Positions 17,001-25,374 of a stretch of DNA of 39,574 nucleotides are shown in pieces. The notes beneath the pieces are model-generated. The model saw only the letters and a list, made by a program, of their open reading frames with translations, did no database searches and was not told the DNA's origin. Origin of the DNA: Bacteroidales bacterium UBA1711 (lineage in GTDB: Bacteria; Bacteroidota; Bacteroidia; Bacteroidales; P3); NCBI GenBank assembly GCA_002317325.1, contig DCJB01000099.1, forward strand, positions 1,197-40,770, written 5' to 3'. The translations under genes were made by a program, and so were the position numbers. The number at the start of each line of letters is the position of its first letter. Position 1 is the stretch's first letter.

Positions 17001-17256
17001 GGTGGATGGGTTGCAAACAGTCTCCTCCTTTGACACTCGCAGAGACGGCGGGATTTGCCTTGAACGAACACCATTTGCCCCCGCTTCCTGCGTAGCCTCG
17101 CGGTATCTACAAAGTCTTCGCCAAGAGTACCGCTGACTCCACCACAATAATCCTACTTCGCTGGACAGACGATGGGGGGATAGCACCCACCGATTGTCCG
17201 TTCACGGGTCGCAGGTCACTGTTTGCCACTGTTCACAAGTCGCAGGTCACTGGCGG
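17001..17256. repeat. Intergenic region with a 22-base direct repeat
   Basis: No gene is supported here. A 22-base unit, GTTCAC(GG/AA)GTCGCAGGTCACTG, occurs at 17200-17221 and 17231-17252 with two mismatches, separated by nine bases. Shorter GGTCAC echoes follow. It lies just beyond the stop codon of the minus-strand arginase-like gene and after the endonuclease gene, so it may mark the right edge of the inserted restriction module. Confidence 0.6.
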
Positions 17257-18441
17257 TCACAGTGGGCTGTTGACTCGCTGGAAGTAGTTCCACCAAAGGG
17301 CGGGGATTTCGTTGTTCATGGCCTGTTGGTAGTCGGAGTAGGTGCAGGGCAGCATGAGGTGGGGGGAGTAGATTTCGCACTTATCGGGGTCGTGGCAGGG
17401 GACTTCGACCCACCAGCGGTCGCTGAGTTTGCTTTTGTAGAAGGTAATTTGGAGGTTGTGGTCTTCGAGGCGAACGAGGTAGCGTTTGGAGTTTTCGGGG
17501 TTGAGGCGGGGGTTGTCGGGCCGGCGGTTGAAGAAGCCTTCGATGAAATGCCAAAGTGCTTGGGCGGCCATGGCAGTGGTTTGTTCGGCGCGGTCGAGGC
17601 GGGGGTTGACATCGAAGAGGCCGAGGCAGGAGGCTTTGTCGCTCATGCCGGCGAAGCGCATCATCTGGCAGAGTTCCTCGCCATAGAAGCCGTGGGGGGA
17701 GGGTGTGCCGCAGCCGGGGGCGTCGCTTTGGCGGACGGCGCTGATGTCAACGGAGACGAGGTCGGCGTTGCGGAGCAGGGCCTCGGCGCGGGCCATGTCG
17801 CGCTGGACTTCGCCGAGTCGGAAAGCATCGAACTTGAGGTCGTCCATGAGCTGCACCATCTTGCGTCCGACGAAGTAGGTTTGATAGCCCACGTTGGTGT
17901 GAAGGAAGAGGTAGTTGGGGTTCTGCATGATGATAGTGCGGAGCCAGCTGCGGGAGGAGTTTTCGTCGGTTTCTTCCACGTCGAAGCGTGGGTCGATGGC
18001 GGCGATGTTGATGATGCGGTGGAGAGTTTCGTAGGCTTTGTAGGCGGCGAAGGTGAGGTCCTGGCTGCCGCCGAGAAGGAGGACGGTGTTATGCCTGTCG
18101 AGGAGGGCGGCCACCACTTCGGCTACGGCGAAGCAGGTGTCTTCGGGGAGTTGCCCGGGTATGATGTTGCCGAGGTCGGTGAGGTGGGCGCAGTAGTCGG
18201 GGATGGCGAGGTTGTAGAGGCTGGTGCGGATGATGTCGGGTGCGTCGGCGCAGCCCGCGTTGCCGATGGAGCCCCGGTCGTCGCCCACGCCGAGGAGGAC
18301 GAGGCCACCGTTGGGCAGTTCGGGGAAGGGGGAGCCGGGTGTGTAGGCCTGGATGTTGTCGCCGAGGACCTCGGCATAGTCGCTGGGGCGGTAGCCGAAA
18401 TCTGCCGGGCTGATGGGGGCGAGGTATCGTTCAATAGTCAT
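17257..18441 (-). CDS. Arginase-fold (ureohydrolase) protein lacking most metal ligands
   Basis: The 394-residue chain carries the arginase/formimidoylglutamase signatures in order, but altered. GG(D/S)H is GGSQD (124-128), so the His ligand is lost. DAHxD is DPRFD (150-154), keeping both Asp but replacing the central His with Arg. SxDxDxxDP is SVDISAVRQSDAP (230-241), keeping Asp232 but with Ser234. Three of six manganese ligands remain, so binuclear manganese catalysis is unlikely. The C-terminal ~90 residues extend past the fold and include RLEDHNLQITFYKSKLSDRW. It may be a regulatory or binding protein, or an enzyme of different chemistry. Downstream of the C69 peptidase on the same strand, with a hairpin between them. 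Confidence 0.8.
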   Translation of the reverse strand: MTIERYLAPISPADFGYRPSDYAEVLGDNIQAYTPGSPFPELPNGGLVLLGVGDDRGSIGNAGCADAPDIIRTSLYNLAIPDYCAHLTDLGNIIPGQLPEDTCFAVAEVVAALLDRHNTVLLLGGSQDLTFAAYKAYETLHRIINIAAIDPRFDVEETDENSSRSWLRTIIMQNPNYLFLHTNVGYQTYFVGRKMVQLMDDLKFDAFRLGEVQRDMARAEALLRNADLVSVDISAVRQSDAPGCGTPSPHGFYGEELCQMMRFAGMSDKASCLGLFDVNPRLDRAEQTTAMAAQALWHFIEGFFNRRPDNPRLNPENSKRYLVRLEDHNLQITFYKSKLSDRWWVEVPCHDPDKCEIYSPHLMLPCTYSDYQQAMNNEIPALWWNYFQRVNSPL

Positions 18442-18464
18442 TGGGCGGGGGGTAATAAGGCAGC

Positions 18465-18498
18465 GGGTTATGGGAAGGCGGACGCAGACCCATAACCC
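18465..18498 (-). terminator. Hairpin downstream of the C69 peptidase gene
   Basis: GGGTTATGGG (18465-18474) and CCCATAACCC (18489-18498) form a perfect 10-base-pair stem with a 14-base loop, 27 bases past the stop codon of the C69 peptidase. No U tract follows. Confidence 0.5.
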
Positions 18499-18524
18499 AC
18501 TGGCAGTTGAAAGGGAAGAAGGGG

Positions 18525-20282
18525 TTAGAAGGCCTGTCGGATGATGTCGCCGTGGTCGTCAACAATCATTTTGTAGAACCAGTCGGGGTAGGAAGGCTGG
18601 GTGGGGAAGGCGCAGCCGCCGGTGGCGGTACGCTCGAAGTTGCCATCCTTCTCCTTCTTGATGTTGCCGTCGATATATTTGACGAGGAGGTATTTGTCGA
18701 GGGCGTCCCACTGCTTCATCATGCGGGAGGCCTGGTTGTGGGAGAAGTCGTTGAGTTTGTCAACCATCTTTTTTTCGTCGAGGCCGGCGACTTCTTTAGA
18801 GAACTTGGCGACCTGGCCGACGAAGCCTTCCTCCAAGGAGCTCTGGACCTTTTGGAGGTCAACAATCATGTCGCTGTAGCGGCTATATACGAAATTGGTG
18901 ACGCGGTTGAAGAGCCAGAAAGCGGAGGTGGGGCTGTAGGTGAGCATATCGCCGTTGCCCTCGCGGAAGCATTCGGGTATTTTGGTGATGCCGCAGAACA
19001 TGGGGCAGTAGCAGGTGCTGTAGGTGTCGTCGACGCCGAACCAGAGGATGCCGCCGACTTTGGCGGGGAGCCAGCTGCGGCACTGGGCCACGAAGCTGAA
19101 GCCTGTCTGCTGGGTGGAGGTGGCGCGCTCGTGGACGTACTGCTGACCATCAACTTGGAAGCCCATGGGGCGCCAGCGGTAGGGGCAGCCGAAGGGGCCG
19201 GCACCCTTGTCTTTGGACATATCCATGGCGGTGCCTTCGTAGTGGTCGCGCATGAGGTTCATGACTTCGAGCACATCGACCTGATGGTCGGGCTTAATCC
19301 AAAGGGGCATACGCTCGGCGGAGGGATCGCCCATGGCGTATTTTTCGTAGCGGGAAGCCTCTCTGCTGACGCGGTTGAACATGGCATAGACGCGGGCGTC
19401 GCAGCCGCGGATGCCGCTGAAGGTGAGGGGGGCGTAAGTATCGGCGAAGCTGAAGAGGGCGTTGGCGCCGTCGTACCAGCCACAGGCGCGGGCGTAGTCG
19501 ATGACATCGGCACTATAGACGCACTCCACTTCGGGCTCATAGACATAGTCGATGTGCTTGCTGCTGATGGCGGAGTGGAGGCCTTTGCCTTTGGCCTTGC
19601 TCCACTTGGCAGGTTCTTGGGGGAACTGGGTGATGCGGGCCTGGTTGGCGTGACCGCTCACATAGCCATCAGGGATGCGGCGGGCGACCCACACAGCGCC
19701 GTCGCTGTATTGGTACTTCATTTTCTTGGCGAGGTCGGCTTTGACGGGTTCGGCGCGTTTAGCCTGCATTTCGAGAATCCACACCTCGTTGGGGTCGCAG
19801 ATGGAGAAGCTCTCGCCTTCGCTGCAATAGCCGTAGTCGGCCACCAGCTTGGTCATCCAATAGATGGCTTCGCGGGCGTTTTTGGCACGCTGGAGGGTGA
19901 CGTAGATGAGCGAGCCGTAGTCGATGCCCTTAATCTCGCCTTTCCAGCACTCTTCGCGGCCGCCATAGGTGGTTTCTCCGATGGCCAGCTGATGCTCGTT
20001 CATGTTGCCCACCACACTGTAGGTGTGGGCCACTTGGGGGATTTCAAACAATTTGCGGCCGCTGTCCCAGTCGATGAGGAGGAACATAGTGCCTTCGGGA
20101 TAGTCGGCGGCTTTGCGGTAGTAGAGCTCGCCATACAACACATGGCTGTCGGCGGCGTAGGTAATCATGGTGGAGCCATCTTTGGTGGCGCCCTTGGTGA
20201 ACAGGAAGTTCGTACAGGCCGAGGCGGCGTAGCCCGCCAGCAGGAATGCGGCCAAGAGAGTTAGTGTTGCTAATTTTTTCAT
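18525..20282 (-). CDS. C69-family dipeptidase (Ntn hydrolase), exported
   Basis: A 585-residue PepD-type peptidase. The signal peptide MKKLATLTLLAAFLLAGYAASA ends directly before Cys23 (CTNFLFTKGATKDGS). Cys23 becomes the N-terminal nucleophile after cleavage, as expected for N-terminal-nucleophile C69 enzymes. Further family features are GNMNEHQLAIGETTYGGRE, EGESFSICDPNEVWILEM, and RWRPMGFQ near the middle. Bacteroidales export these proteins to degrade peptides in the periplasm or outside. A divergent S46 peptidase gene shares the 261-base upstream region, each with its own TATCTTTG element, which suggests joint use in peptide catabolism. The start is fixed by the signal peptide. Confidence 0.93.
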   Translation of the reverse strand: MKKLATLTLLAAFLLAGYAASACTNFLFTKGATKDGSTMITYAADSHVLYGELYYRKAADYPEGTMFLLIDWDSGRKLFEIPQVAHTYSVVGNMNEHQLAIGETTYGGREECWKGEIKGIDYGSLIYVTLQRAKNAREAIYWMTKLVADYGYCSEGESFSICDPNEVWILEMQAKRAEPVKADLAKKMKYQYSDGAVWVARRIPDGYVSGHANQARITQFPQEPAKWSKAKGKGLHSAISSKHIDYVYEPEVECVYSADVIDYARACGWYDGANALFSFADTYAPLTFSGIRGCDARVYAMFNRVSREASRYEKYAMGDPSAERMPLWIKPDHQVDVLEVMNLMRDHYEGTAMDMSKDKGAGPFGCPYRWRPMGFQVDGQQYVHERATSTQQTGFSFVAQCRSWLPAKVGGILWFGVDDTYSTCYCPMFCGITKIPECFREGNGDMLTYSPTSAFWLFNRVTNFVYSRYSDMIVDLQKVQSSLEEGFVGQVAKFSKEVAGLDEKKMVDKLNDFSHNQASRMMKQWDALDKYLLVKYIDGNIKKEKDGNFERTATGGCAFPTQPSYPDWFYKMIVDDHGDIIRQAF

Positions 20283-20361
20283 CTTTGTATGAGGGTTTAT
20301 ACTTTATTTTTCAGTCTGCTGCCACGAAAGGCGCTCCGCCCCGCGTCACATTTTCAGACTG

Positions 20362-20369
20362 CAAAGATA
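20362..20369 (-). promoter_or_regulatory. TAnnTTTG promoter element for the C69 peptidase gene
   Basis: Minus-strand TATCTTTG about 80 bases upstream of the ATG, preceded by an A-rich run (GAAGAAAAAATCG). Matches the Bacteroidota -7 consensus. Confidence 0.7.
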
Positions 20370-20431
20370 CGATTTTTTCTTCACCTGCACAATCCCAAAC
20401 AAAGAAAGCATCCCGAGCAAAGTATGGGGCA

Positions 20432-20466
20432 TTTGCGCGGCGAGTGGAAAAAAAAGCGTATCTTTG
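20432..20466 (+). promoter_or_regulatory. Promoter for the S46 peptidase gene
   Basis: TTTG at 20432-20435 and TATCTTTG at 20459-20466, 23 bases apart, match the Bacteroidota -33/-7 elements. The predicted leader is about 70 bases to the ATG at 20544. Confidence 0.7.
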
Positions 20467-20543
20467 CACTTCGGTTGGGGGCTCGGGCACTTGCCCAACA
20501 AGCCCTAACGAACAAACAGAAAAATAATTAACACACACTTCAA

Positions 20544-22670
20544 ATGAAAAAGATTCTCACTCTCGGCCTGCTGGCGGCACTGCTGCTGCCCACGGCTAAT
20601 GCCGACGAAGGAATGTGGATTCCCATGCTGCTGGGGCGCAACCAGGCCGCTATGCAGAAGGCCGGAATGCACATCACCGCCAAAGACATCTACGACATCA
20701 ACAACGCCTGCCTCAAAGACGCAGTCATCCTCTTCAACCAGGGGTGCACCGGCGAGTTTGTCTCCGACCAGGGGCTCTTCCTCACCAACCACCACTGCGG
20801 CTACTACTACATCACCTCCAACAGCACCGTAGAACACGACTACCTCACCCACGGCTTTTGGGCCAAGAACCGCAGCGAGGAGATTCCCTGCCGCGGCCTC
20901 ACGGCCACCCGACTTGTGCGGATGGAGGAGGTGACCAACCAAGTGCTGCGGGGGGTGAGCGACAATATGCCCGAAGAAGAGCGGGAGCGGGTGGTGAAGG
21001 AAAACATAGTGGTGGTATGCACCGAAGCCGTGGCGGGCACCCACTACAAAGCCGTGGTGAAACCCTTCTACTACGGCAACCAGTACTTCCTCTACGTCAA
21101 CGAGGTGTTCACCGACGTGCGGCTGGTGGGCGCCCCGCCATCGAATATCGGCAAATTTGGCGGCGACACCGACAACTGGATGTGGCCCCGCCACACGGGC
21201 GACTTCTCGATGTTCCGCGTATATGCCGGCCCCGACGGAAAGCCCGCCGACTACAGCAAGGACAACCAGCCCTACCGCCCGCTGAAGCACCTCGACATTT
21301 CGCTCAAGGGCGTGGACGAGGGGGACTTCACCTTCGTGTTCGGCTATCCGGGAACCACACAGCGCTACGTCACCCACCAGCAGATGGAGCTGCAGGCCAT
21401 GCAGGAGAATCCCGTCCGCATTGCCCTGCGCGACATACGTCTCAAACACTACAAGGCCGCCATGGAGTTGACGCCCTCCCAGCGGCTGAAGTACGCCAGC
21501 AAGGTGGCCTCCATAGCCAACGGCTGGAAGAAGTGGCAGGGTGAGACGCAAGGCATCGTCCGCCTCAAAGGCATTGAGCAGAAGAAGGAGCAGGAGCGGA
21601 CGTTCCAGACCTGGGCCGCCGACCGTCCGCAGTACGGCGGCGTGCTGGCCGAGTTGGACCGCACCTACGGCCGACTGGCACCCGTGGAGCTGGAGTGGAC
21701 CTACTTTAACGAGGCCGTCATGGCCAGCGACTTTATGCAGCGGGCCAACAGCCTCCGCAAACTCGCCGACCTCACCGACCCCGAGGAGGCACGCACGGCA
21801 GCGGACAAACTGATTGCCGCCAACGAGAAGTACTTCTCAGACTTCGACCAACACACCCTCGTAGATCGCGCCATATTCGTGGAGACCTTCCTCTATATGC
21901 ACCATCAGGGCTACGCTCCCTATATCGACCCCATGGTCAAGGGCAAGCAGATAGCGGAGCAGTTCCTCGGCAGCGTGTATGACCAGTCGATGCTCACCCA
22001 CCGCGACAAGATGGACAAACTCCTCAAGAAATACACCCCCAAGCAGGCCGCCGAACTGGAGAAAGACCCCGCCCTGAAACTCTTCCGCGCCGCCATGGAG
22101 AACGCCTACACCGACGACAAAGAGCGAACCTACGACTATAACAAGCAACAAATTGCCCGCCTCATGCGCACCTACGTCCGAGGCATGATGCAGCAGTATC
22201 CCGACAGCAACTTCTTCCCCGATGCCAACCTCACCCTCCGCGTGGCATACGGTCATGTGAAAGGCTTCCGTCCCCACGACGGTGTCTATTACCTGCCCTA
22301 CACCACCCTCGACGGCATAATGGAGAAAGAGGACCCCAATGTATATGACTATGTTGTGGAGCCCCGCCTGAAGGAGCTATACCGCCTCAAGGACTACGGC
22401 CGCTATGCCAACCGCAACGGCGAACTGCCCGTGGGCTTCATTGCCACCAACCACACCACCGGCGGCAACAGCGGCAGCCCCGTGCTCAACGCCGACGGCC
22501 AACTGGTGGGCATTAACTTCGACCGCTGCTGGGAAGGGACCATGAGCGACCTGCTCTTCGACCCCGACTACTGCCGCAACATCTGCTTAGACATTCGCTA
22601 CTGCCTCTTCATCATCGACAAGTTTGCCGGCGCCCATCACCTAATTGACGAAATGACCATCATTCAATAG
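20544..22670 (+). CDS. S46 dipeptidyl-peptidase, probable DPP11 (Asp/Glu-specific)
   Basis: Exported serine exopeptidase that removes dipeptides from oligopeptides, 708 residues; signal peptide MKKILTLGLLAALLLPTANA. The chymotrypsin-like double barrel is split by a helical domain. Triad regions are TNHHCGYY (His83/84), GGDTDNWMWPRHTGDF (Asp near 208-210) and TGGNSGSPVLN (Ser643). Arg661 in NFDRCWEG lies exactly 18 residues after the serine, the spacing of Ser655 and Arg673 in Porphyromonas gingivalis DPP11. That Arg selects Asp/Glu at P1, whereas DPP7 has Gly. The DPP11 call is therefore reasonable but not tested. A strong hairpin terminator follows. Confidence 0.95.
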   Translation: MKKILTLGLLAALLLPTANADEGMWIPMLLGRNQAAMQKAGMHITAKDIYDINNACLKDAVILFNQGCTGEFVSDQGLFLTNHHCGYYYITSNSTVEHDYLTHGFWAKNRSEEIPCRGLTATRLVRMEEVTNQVLRGVSDNMPEEERERVVKENIVVVCTEAVAGTHYKAVVKPFYYGNQYFLYVNEVFTDVRLVGAPPSNIGKFGGDTDNWMWPRHTGDFSMFRVYAGPDGKPADYSKDNQPYRPLKHLDISLKGVDEGDFTFVFGYPGTTQRYVTHQQMELQAMQENPVRIALRDIRLKHYKAAMELTPSQRLKYASKVASIANGWKKWQGETQGIVRLKGIEQKKEQERTFQTWAADRPQYGGVLAELDRTYGRLAPVELEWTYFNEAVMASDFMQRANSLRKLADLTDPEEARTAADKLIAANEKYFSDFDQHTLVDRAIFVETFLYMHHQGYAPYIDPMVKGKQIAEQFLGSVYDQSMLTHRDKMDKLLKKYTPKQAAELEKDPALKLFRAAMENAYTDDKERTYDYNKQQIARLMRTYVRGMMQQYPDSNFFPDANLTLRVAYGHVKGFRPHDGVYYLPYTTLDGIMEKEDPNVYDYVVEPRLKELYRLKDYGRYANRNGELPVGFIATNHTTGGNSGSPVLNADGQLVGINFDRCWEGTMSDLLFDPDYCRNICLDIRYCLFIIDKFAGAHHLIDEMTIIQ

Positions 22671-22692
22671 CCCCTGCAAAGGCCATTGACAG

Positions 22693-22724
22693 ACGAGGGG
22701 CGGCCGGTGGCCGCCCCTCGTTTA
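22693..22724 (+). terminator. Terminator after the S46 peptidase gene
   Basis: Perfect 13-base-pair stem, ACGAGGGGCGGCC / GGCCGCCCCTCGT, with a GGT loop and a short TTTA tail, 22 bases past the stop codon and just before the convergent end of ptuB. Confidence 0.85.
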
Positions 22725-22741
22725 GTATCAGTGGAGGCACA

Positions 22742-23497
22742 TCAAAGATCCCTCAATGCCTGATGGACATACATCCCGAGGAACTCAATGTCCTCGGGGG
22801 CGGAACCTTCTGCAACTCTGATTTGCTCCATTCGGTTGAAGCATTGGTCATGTGACAAATTCAAATCTTCCCTGTCGCGACAGAACCTGCTCCATTCCCA
22901 TCTTCTCAGTTCCAACAAATCGGGGCGGTTCAACTCCAATTGGTCGATTGTTGTTCTGCCTTTGGGGTCTTCGGCACCATCTGCATTGCAAAGCGGAGCA
23001 AGCAGGTAGCCCCTGTATTCGAGGTGCTGGGCGGGGTCTTCGTGGTAGGGGTTGATGAGCAGCGGGGTTTCTCGAGAGATATTCTTATTGAGGATGTCGC
23101 GCTGTTTTGGGTCGGTCAAGGGAAAGAAAGTCCCCTTCCTTCGGTTGCACGCATGACAGGCCACCATCAAGTTGTCCCACTCGTATGCCAGCCAGTGATA
23201 GGCGGGCTTATGCTCAGCCCCCCGCGTACGGTTTTGCCGGTAGGCAGTCTTGGGACGGTAATGCTCTACCTCGCCGCCATCCTGATTTCCAAGCGACGAC
23301 TCGCAGTATGCACACTTGTGGCATTGGTCATTGCCTAACTGGTTCCTTACATCCGGGGCTCCGTATGTGGCGTTATCGAAATCTCTAAATTGGGGTACTT
23401 TCCCTTGGCGAATCATTCTTGCCATCGATTCCCGTTTTGCGTCTGCATTCTCGCTCGCCAGCGACGAAGGACAGGGACCTTTCACCAGATGAACCAT
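22742..23497 (-). CDS. ptuB: Septu HNH endonuclease PtuB
   Basis: Nuclease subunit of a Septu anti-phage system, 251 residues. The HNH core is CHKCAYCESSL (Cys62, Cys65) with EVEHYRPK (His79), followed by YEWDNLMVACHACNRRKG (Asn109, Cys114, Cys117, Asn118, Lys121). The paired CxxC knuckles make it a zinc-bound beta-beta-alpha-metal nuclease of the TIGR02646 type, also found with retrons. It starts 8 bases after the ptuA stop, so the two are co-translated. The PtuA ATPase is thought to hold the nuclease in a complex until phage infection. No reverse transcriptase or retron ncRNA is seen nearby, so this is Septu proper. Confidence 0.88.
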   Translation of the reverse strand: MVHLVKGPCPSSLASENADAKRESMARMIRQGKVPQFRDFDNATYGAPDVRNQLGNDQCHKCAYCESSLGNQDGGEVEHYRPKTAYRQNRTRGAEHKPAYHWLAYEWDNLMVACHACNRRKGTFFPLTDPKQRDILNKNISRETPLLINPYHEDPAQHLEYRGYLLAPLCNADGAEDPKGRTTIDQLELNRPDLLELRRWEWSRFCRDREDLNLSHDQCFNRMEQIRVAEGSAPEDIEFLGMYVHQALRDL

Positions 23498-23505
23498 TGA
23501 CTATC

Positions 23506-24774
23506 TTACCTCCTATAGTAATCCATTAGTTCACGGCTGAGGGCCCGGAGGCGCTCTTGCTGCTCTGCCGTCAGATTGCGATTCAACAGCAACGATTCTT
23601 CTTCAGCGGCAAGCCGGGCATATCGGTCGCTTCTCACATTGCTCATGCCGAAGAGATCGCTGAGAAGAAGCAGACTGACATCGTAGCGGGAATATTGCCC
23701 CATATCAACCGAGTCGTCGAGTGTGCCTTCATGCAGTGTGACCACCTGGGCAATGTCCATGGCTCCTATCACCACATTGGGGCTGTGGGTAGTGACAATA
23801 AACTGGACGTTGGGGAAAACACTGTGCAGCTGGCGCAACACCTCGCGCTGCCAACTGGGGTGGAGGTGCAAGTCTATCTCATCAATCATGACGATTCCGG
23901 GAGTCTGCAAAGGGTCGTCAAGACCACTGCAACCGACCGATGGGTTGGCTTCCGCCATACGGGCAGCGATGTCGGCCACCAAGGCAATCATAATCCGATA
24001 GCCGTCGCTCATCCGCTCTATTCGCACTTCTTGTGGGTTATGTGGGTCTGAGACATCATCCATCGCGAATCGGAGAGGGGAGACAAGCACCCTCGGATTT
24101 GTATAGCGGTGGTCTAACCCGTTGAGAGCGCTCCTCACCGCTTCAAGGACATACGACCGATAGTTAAAATCCCTACGTTCAACTTGTTCTCTGCGTTCTT
24201 GGTCTTCGTTGCGTTCAAACCAAGTGAAGAAGCGTTTAAAGTTGGTGGCTGGTTCCAAAGAGTCATCATAACTTGCCCACCGAGGAAACACTTTAGAGAA
24301 GTCGCGGCGGCGTTCAGGTGGTTTTATTTGTCCTCTTTCAGTCCCATAGTAAGCCAATATAGGCATAGTCACCTGCCGGTCTTCTTCAATCCGCTGTGCC
24401 AACGAGCGGGCGTGCTCCTTTATCGGTCCCAGCACCGAAGGGGGAACATCCACCGTTGGAATACCTCTGCGATAGAGATCCACAGGTATCACAATTCCAT
24501 CGGCACGAAGCCTGACTCCAACGTGGAGAAAGTCAGCCTTTGTCTCGTTGCTGACGTTGCGGATGTCCTCGGGGGAGAAGTCTTTCTTCGAGACATTTGG
24601 GAAGGGGTCGTAGAACTGACTCAAGGCGACCGAGAGGCCGAAAAGCAATGTGGTTTTGCCGGCTCCATTGTCACCAAGAACAACTGTTACATTCTTGTCG
24701 TCAGCGAAACGGACAGACTGTTCCACATCTCCAAAGAGACGGAGATTCTTCACTTTTAACTCTTGTACTCTCAT
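23506..24774 (-). CDS. ptuA: Septu AAA/SMC-like ATPase PtuA
   Basis: ATPase subunit of the Septu defence module, 422 residues. Walker A is GDNGAGKTT (residues 34-42). The signature-like segment is IERMSDGYRIM, Walker B is GIVMIDEIDLHLHPSWQ, and the switch His lies in FIVTTHSPNVV. These are the hallmarks of the SMC/OLD-like AAA_21 class. The frame allows TTG at 24783, but ATG at 24774 (MRVQELKVKNLRLF) fits the conserved N-terminus better. It lies 57 bases behind the Rieske-like gene with no consensus promoter, so some expression may come from the upstream operon. The pair sits between peptidase genes, a plausible single-module insertion. Confidence 0.88.
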   Translation of the reverse strand: MRVQELKVKNLRLFGDVEQSVRFADDKNVTVVLGDNGAGKTTLLFGLSVALSQFYDPFPNVSKKDFSPEDIRNVSNETKADFLHVGVRLRADGIVIPVDLYRRGIPTVDVPPSVLGPIKEHARSLAQRIEEDRQVTMPILAYYGTERGQIKPPERRRDFSKVFPRWASYDDSLEPATNFKRFFTWFERNEDQERREQVERRDFNYRSYVLEAVRSALNGLDHRYTNPRVLVSPLRFAMDDVSDPHNPQEVRIERMSDGYRIMIALVADIAARMAEANPSVGCSGLDDPLQTPGIVMIDEIDLHLHPSWQREVLRQLHSVFPNVQFIVTTHSPNVVIGAMDIAQVVTLHEGTLDDSVDMGQYSRYDVSLLLLSDLFGMSNVRSDRYARLAAEEESLLLNRNLTAEQQERLRALSRELMDYYRR

Positions 24775-24831
24775 ACAGGACAATTGATTGGGATGGTAAA
24801 AATGAAAAGCGGAGTTACCTAAGAGGTCGGG

Positions 24832-25374
24832 TTAGTTGCTGATGTAGAGGAGGCCGGTGGAGGGGTCGAGGTAGGTGCTGTAGTGGTAGAGGTAGCAGAA
24901 GGATTTGCTGCCTTCGAGGGGGGCTCCGTCGGTGTTGATGAACCGGGAGCCGCACCGGGGACACTGAAGCACCAAGTTGCCATGGGGATAGGTGATACTG
25001 GGGATGCCGCCTTGCCACACCGTGTCGGTGGGGATTTCGAGCCGCCCGAGGTCGTAGGGGCAGGTGCGCTCGTAGGCCATGAAAGTGGAGTAGCCGGTGC
25101 GGATTACCACGATGCCCTGATTGCCGCCCACAAAATACTCAAAGCCGTCGCAGTTGTTCAGGCCAGGGTACTGGGGCGAGTCGGGGTTGATGCTGAAAGT
25201 GGCTTCGCCAATTGGCACGTCGCAGCGCTGCTGCTTGCTGCAAGCGGCGAGGAGAAGCACTGCCGCCAATGCCGCTGCCGCAGCACAACGCCCCGGCAGG
25301 TGGCAATGGAGTGCCGCACGGGCTTTGCGACCAAGCCGCTGAGAGGCCATCCGAAGTTCGGCTGCGGCGTTCAT
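24832..25374 (-). CDS. Rieske-like lipoprotein with altered cluster ligands
   Basis: A 180-residue protein, translationally coupled to the M28 peptidase gene (ATGA overlap at 25374-25371). A hydrophobic stretch ends in LLLAAC, a lipobox, preceded by an unusually long, Arg-rich n-region. The C-terminal half follows the Rieske pattern: ERTCPYDLG in place of box 1 (C-x-H-x-G), about 30 residues, then LQCPRCGSRFINTDG in place of box 2 (C-x2-H-G-S-x-F). Both His ligands are replaced (by Tyr and Cys), leaving three Cys. A standard 2Fe-2S Rieske centre is therefore unlikely; another metal site or a purely structural domain is possible. The start could be later than 25374. Confidence 0.75.
   Translation of the reverse strand: MNAAAELRMASQRLGRKARAALHCHLPGRCAAAAALAAVLLLAACSKQQRCDVPIGEATFSINPDSPQYPGLNNCDGFEYFVGGNQGIVVIRTGYSTFMAYERTCPYDLGRLEIPTDTVWQGGIPSITYPHGNLVLQCPRCGSRFINTDGAPLEGSKSFCYLYHYSTYLDPSTGLLYISN

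Noticed and set aside
18507..20264. 585-codon plus-strand open frame opposite the C69 peptidase
   Set aside because: Same length as the real gene and composed of Gly/Val/Ala/His shadow residues; no signal peptide, no domain.
24775..24835. Retron ncRNA next to ptuA
   Set aside because: The gap is only 57 bases, has no long inverted repeat, and no reverse transcriptase gene is nearby.
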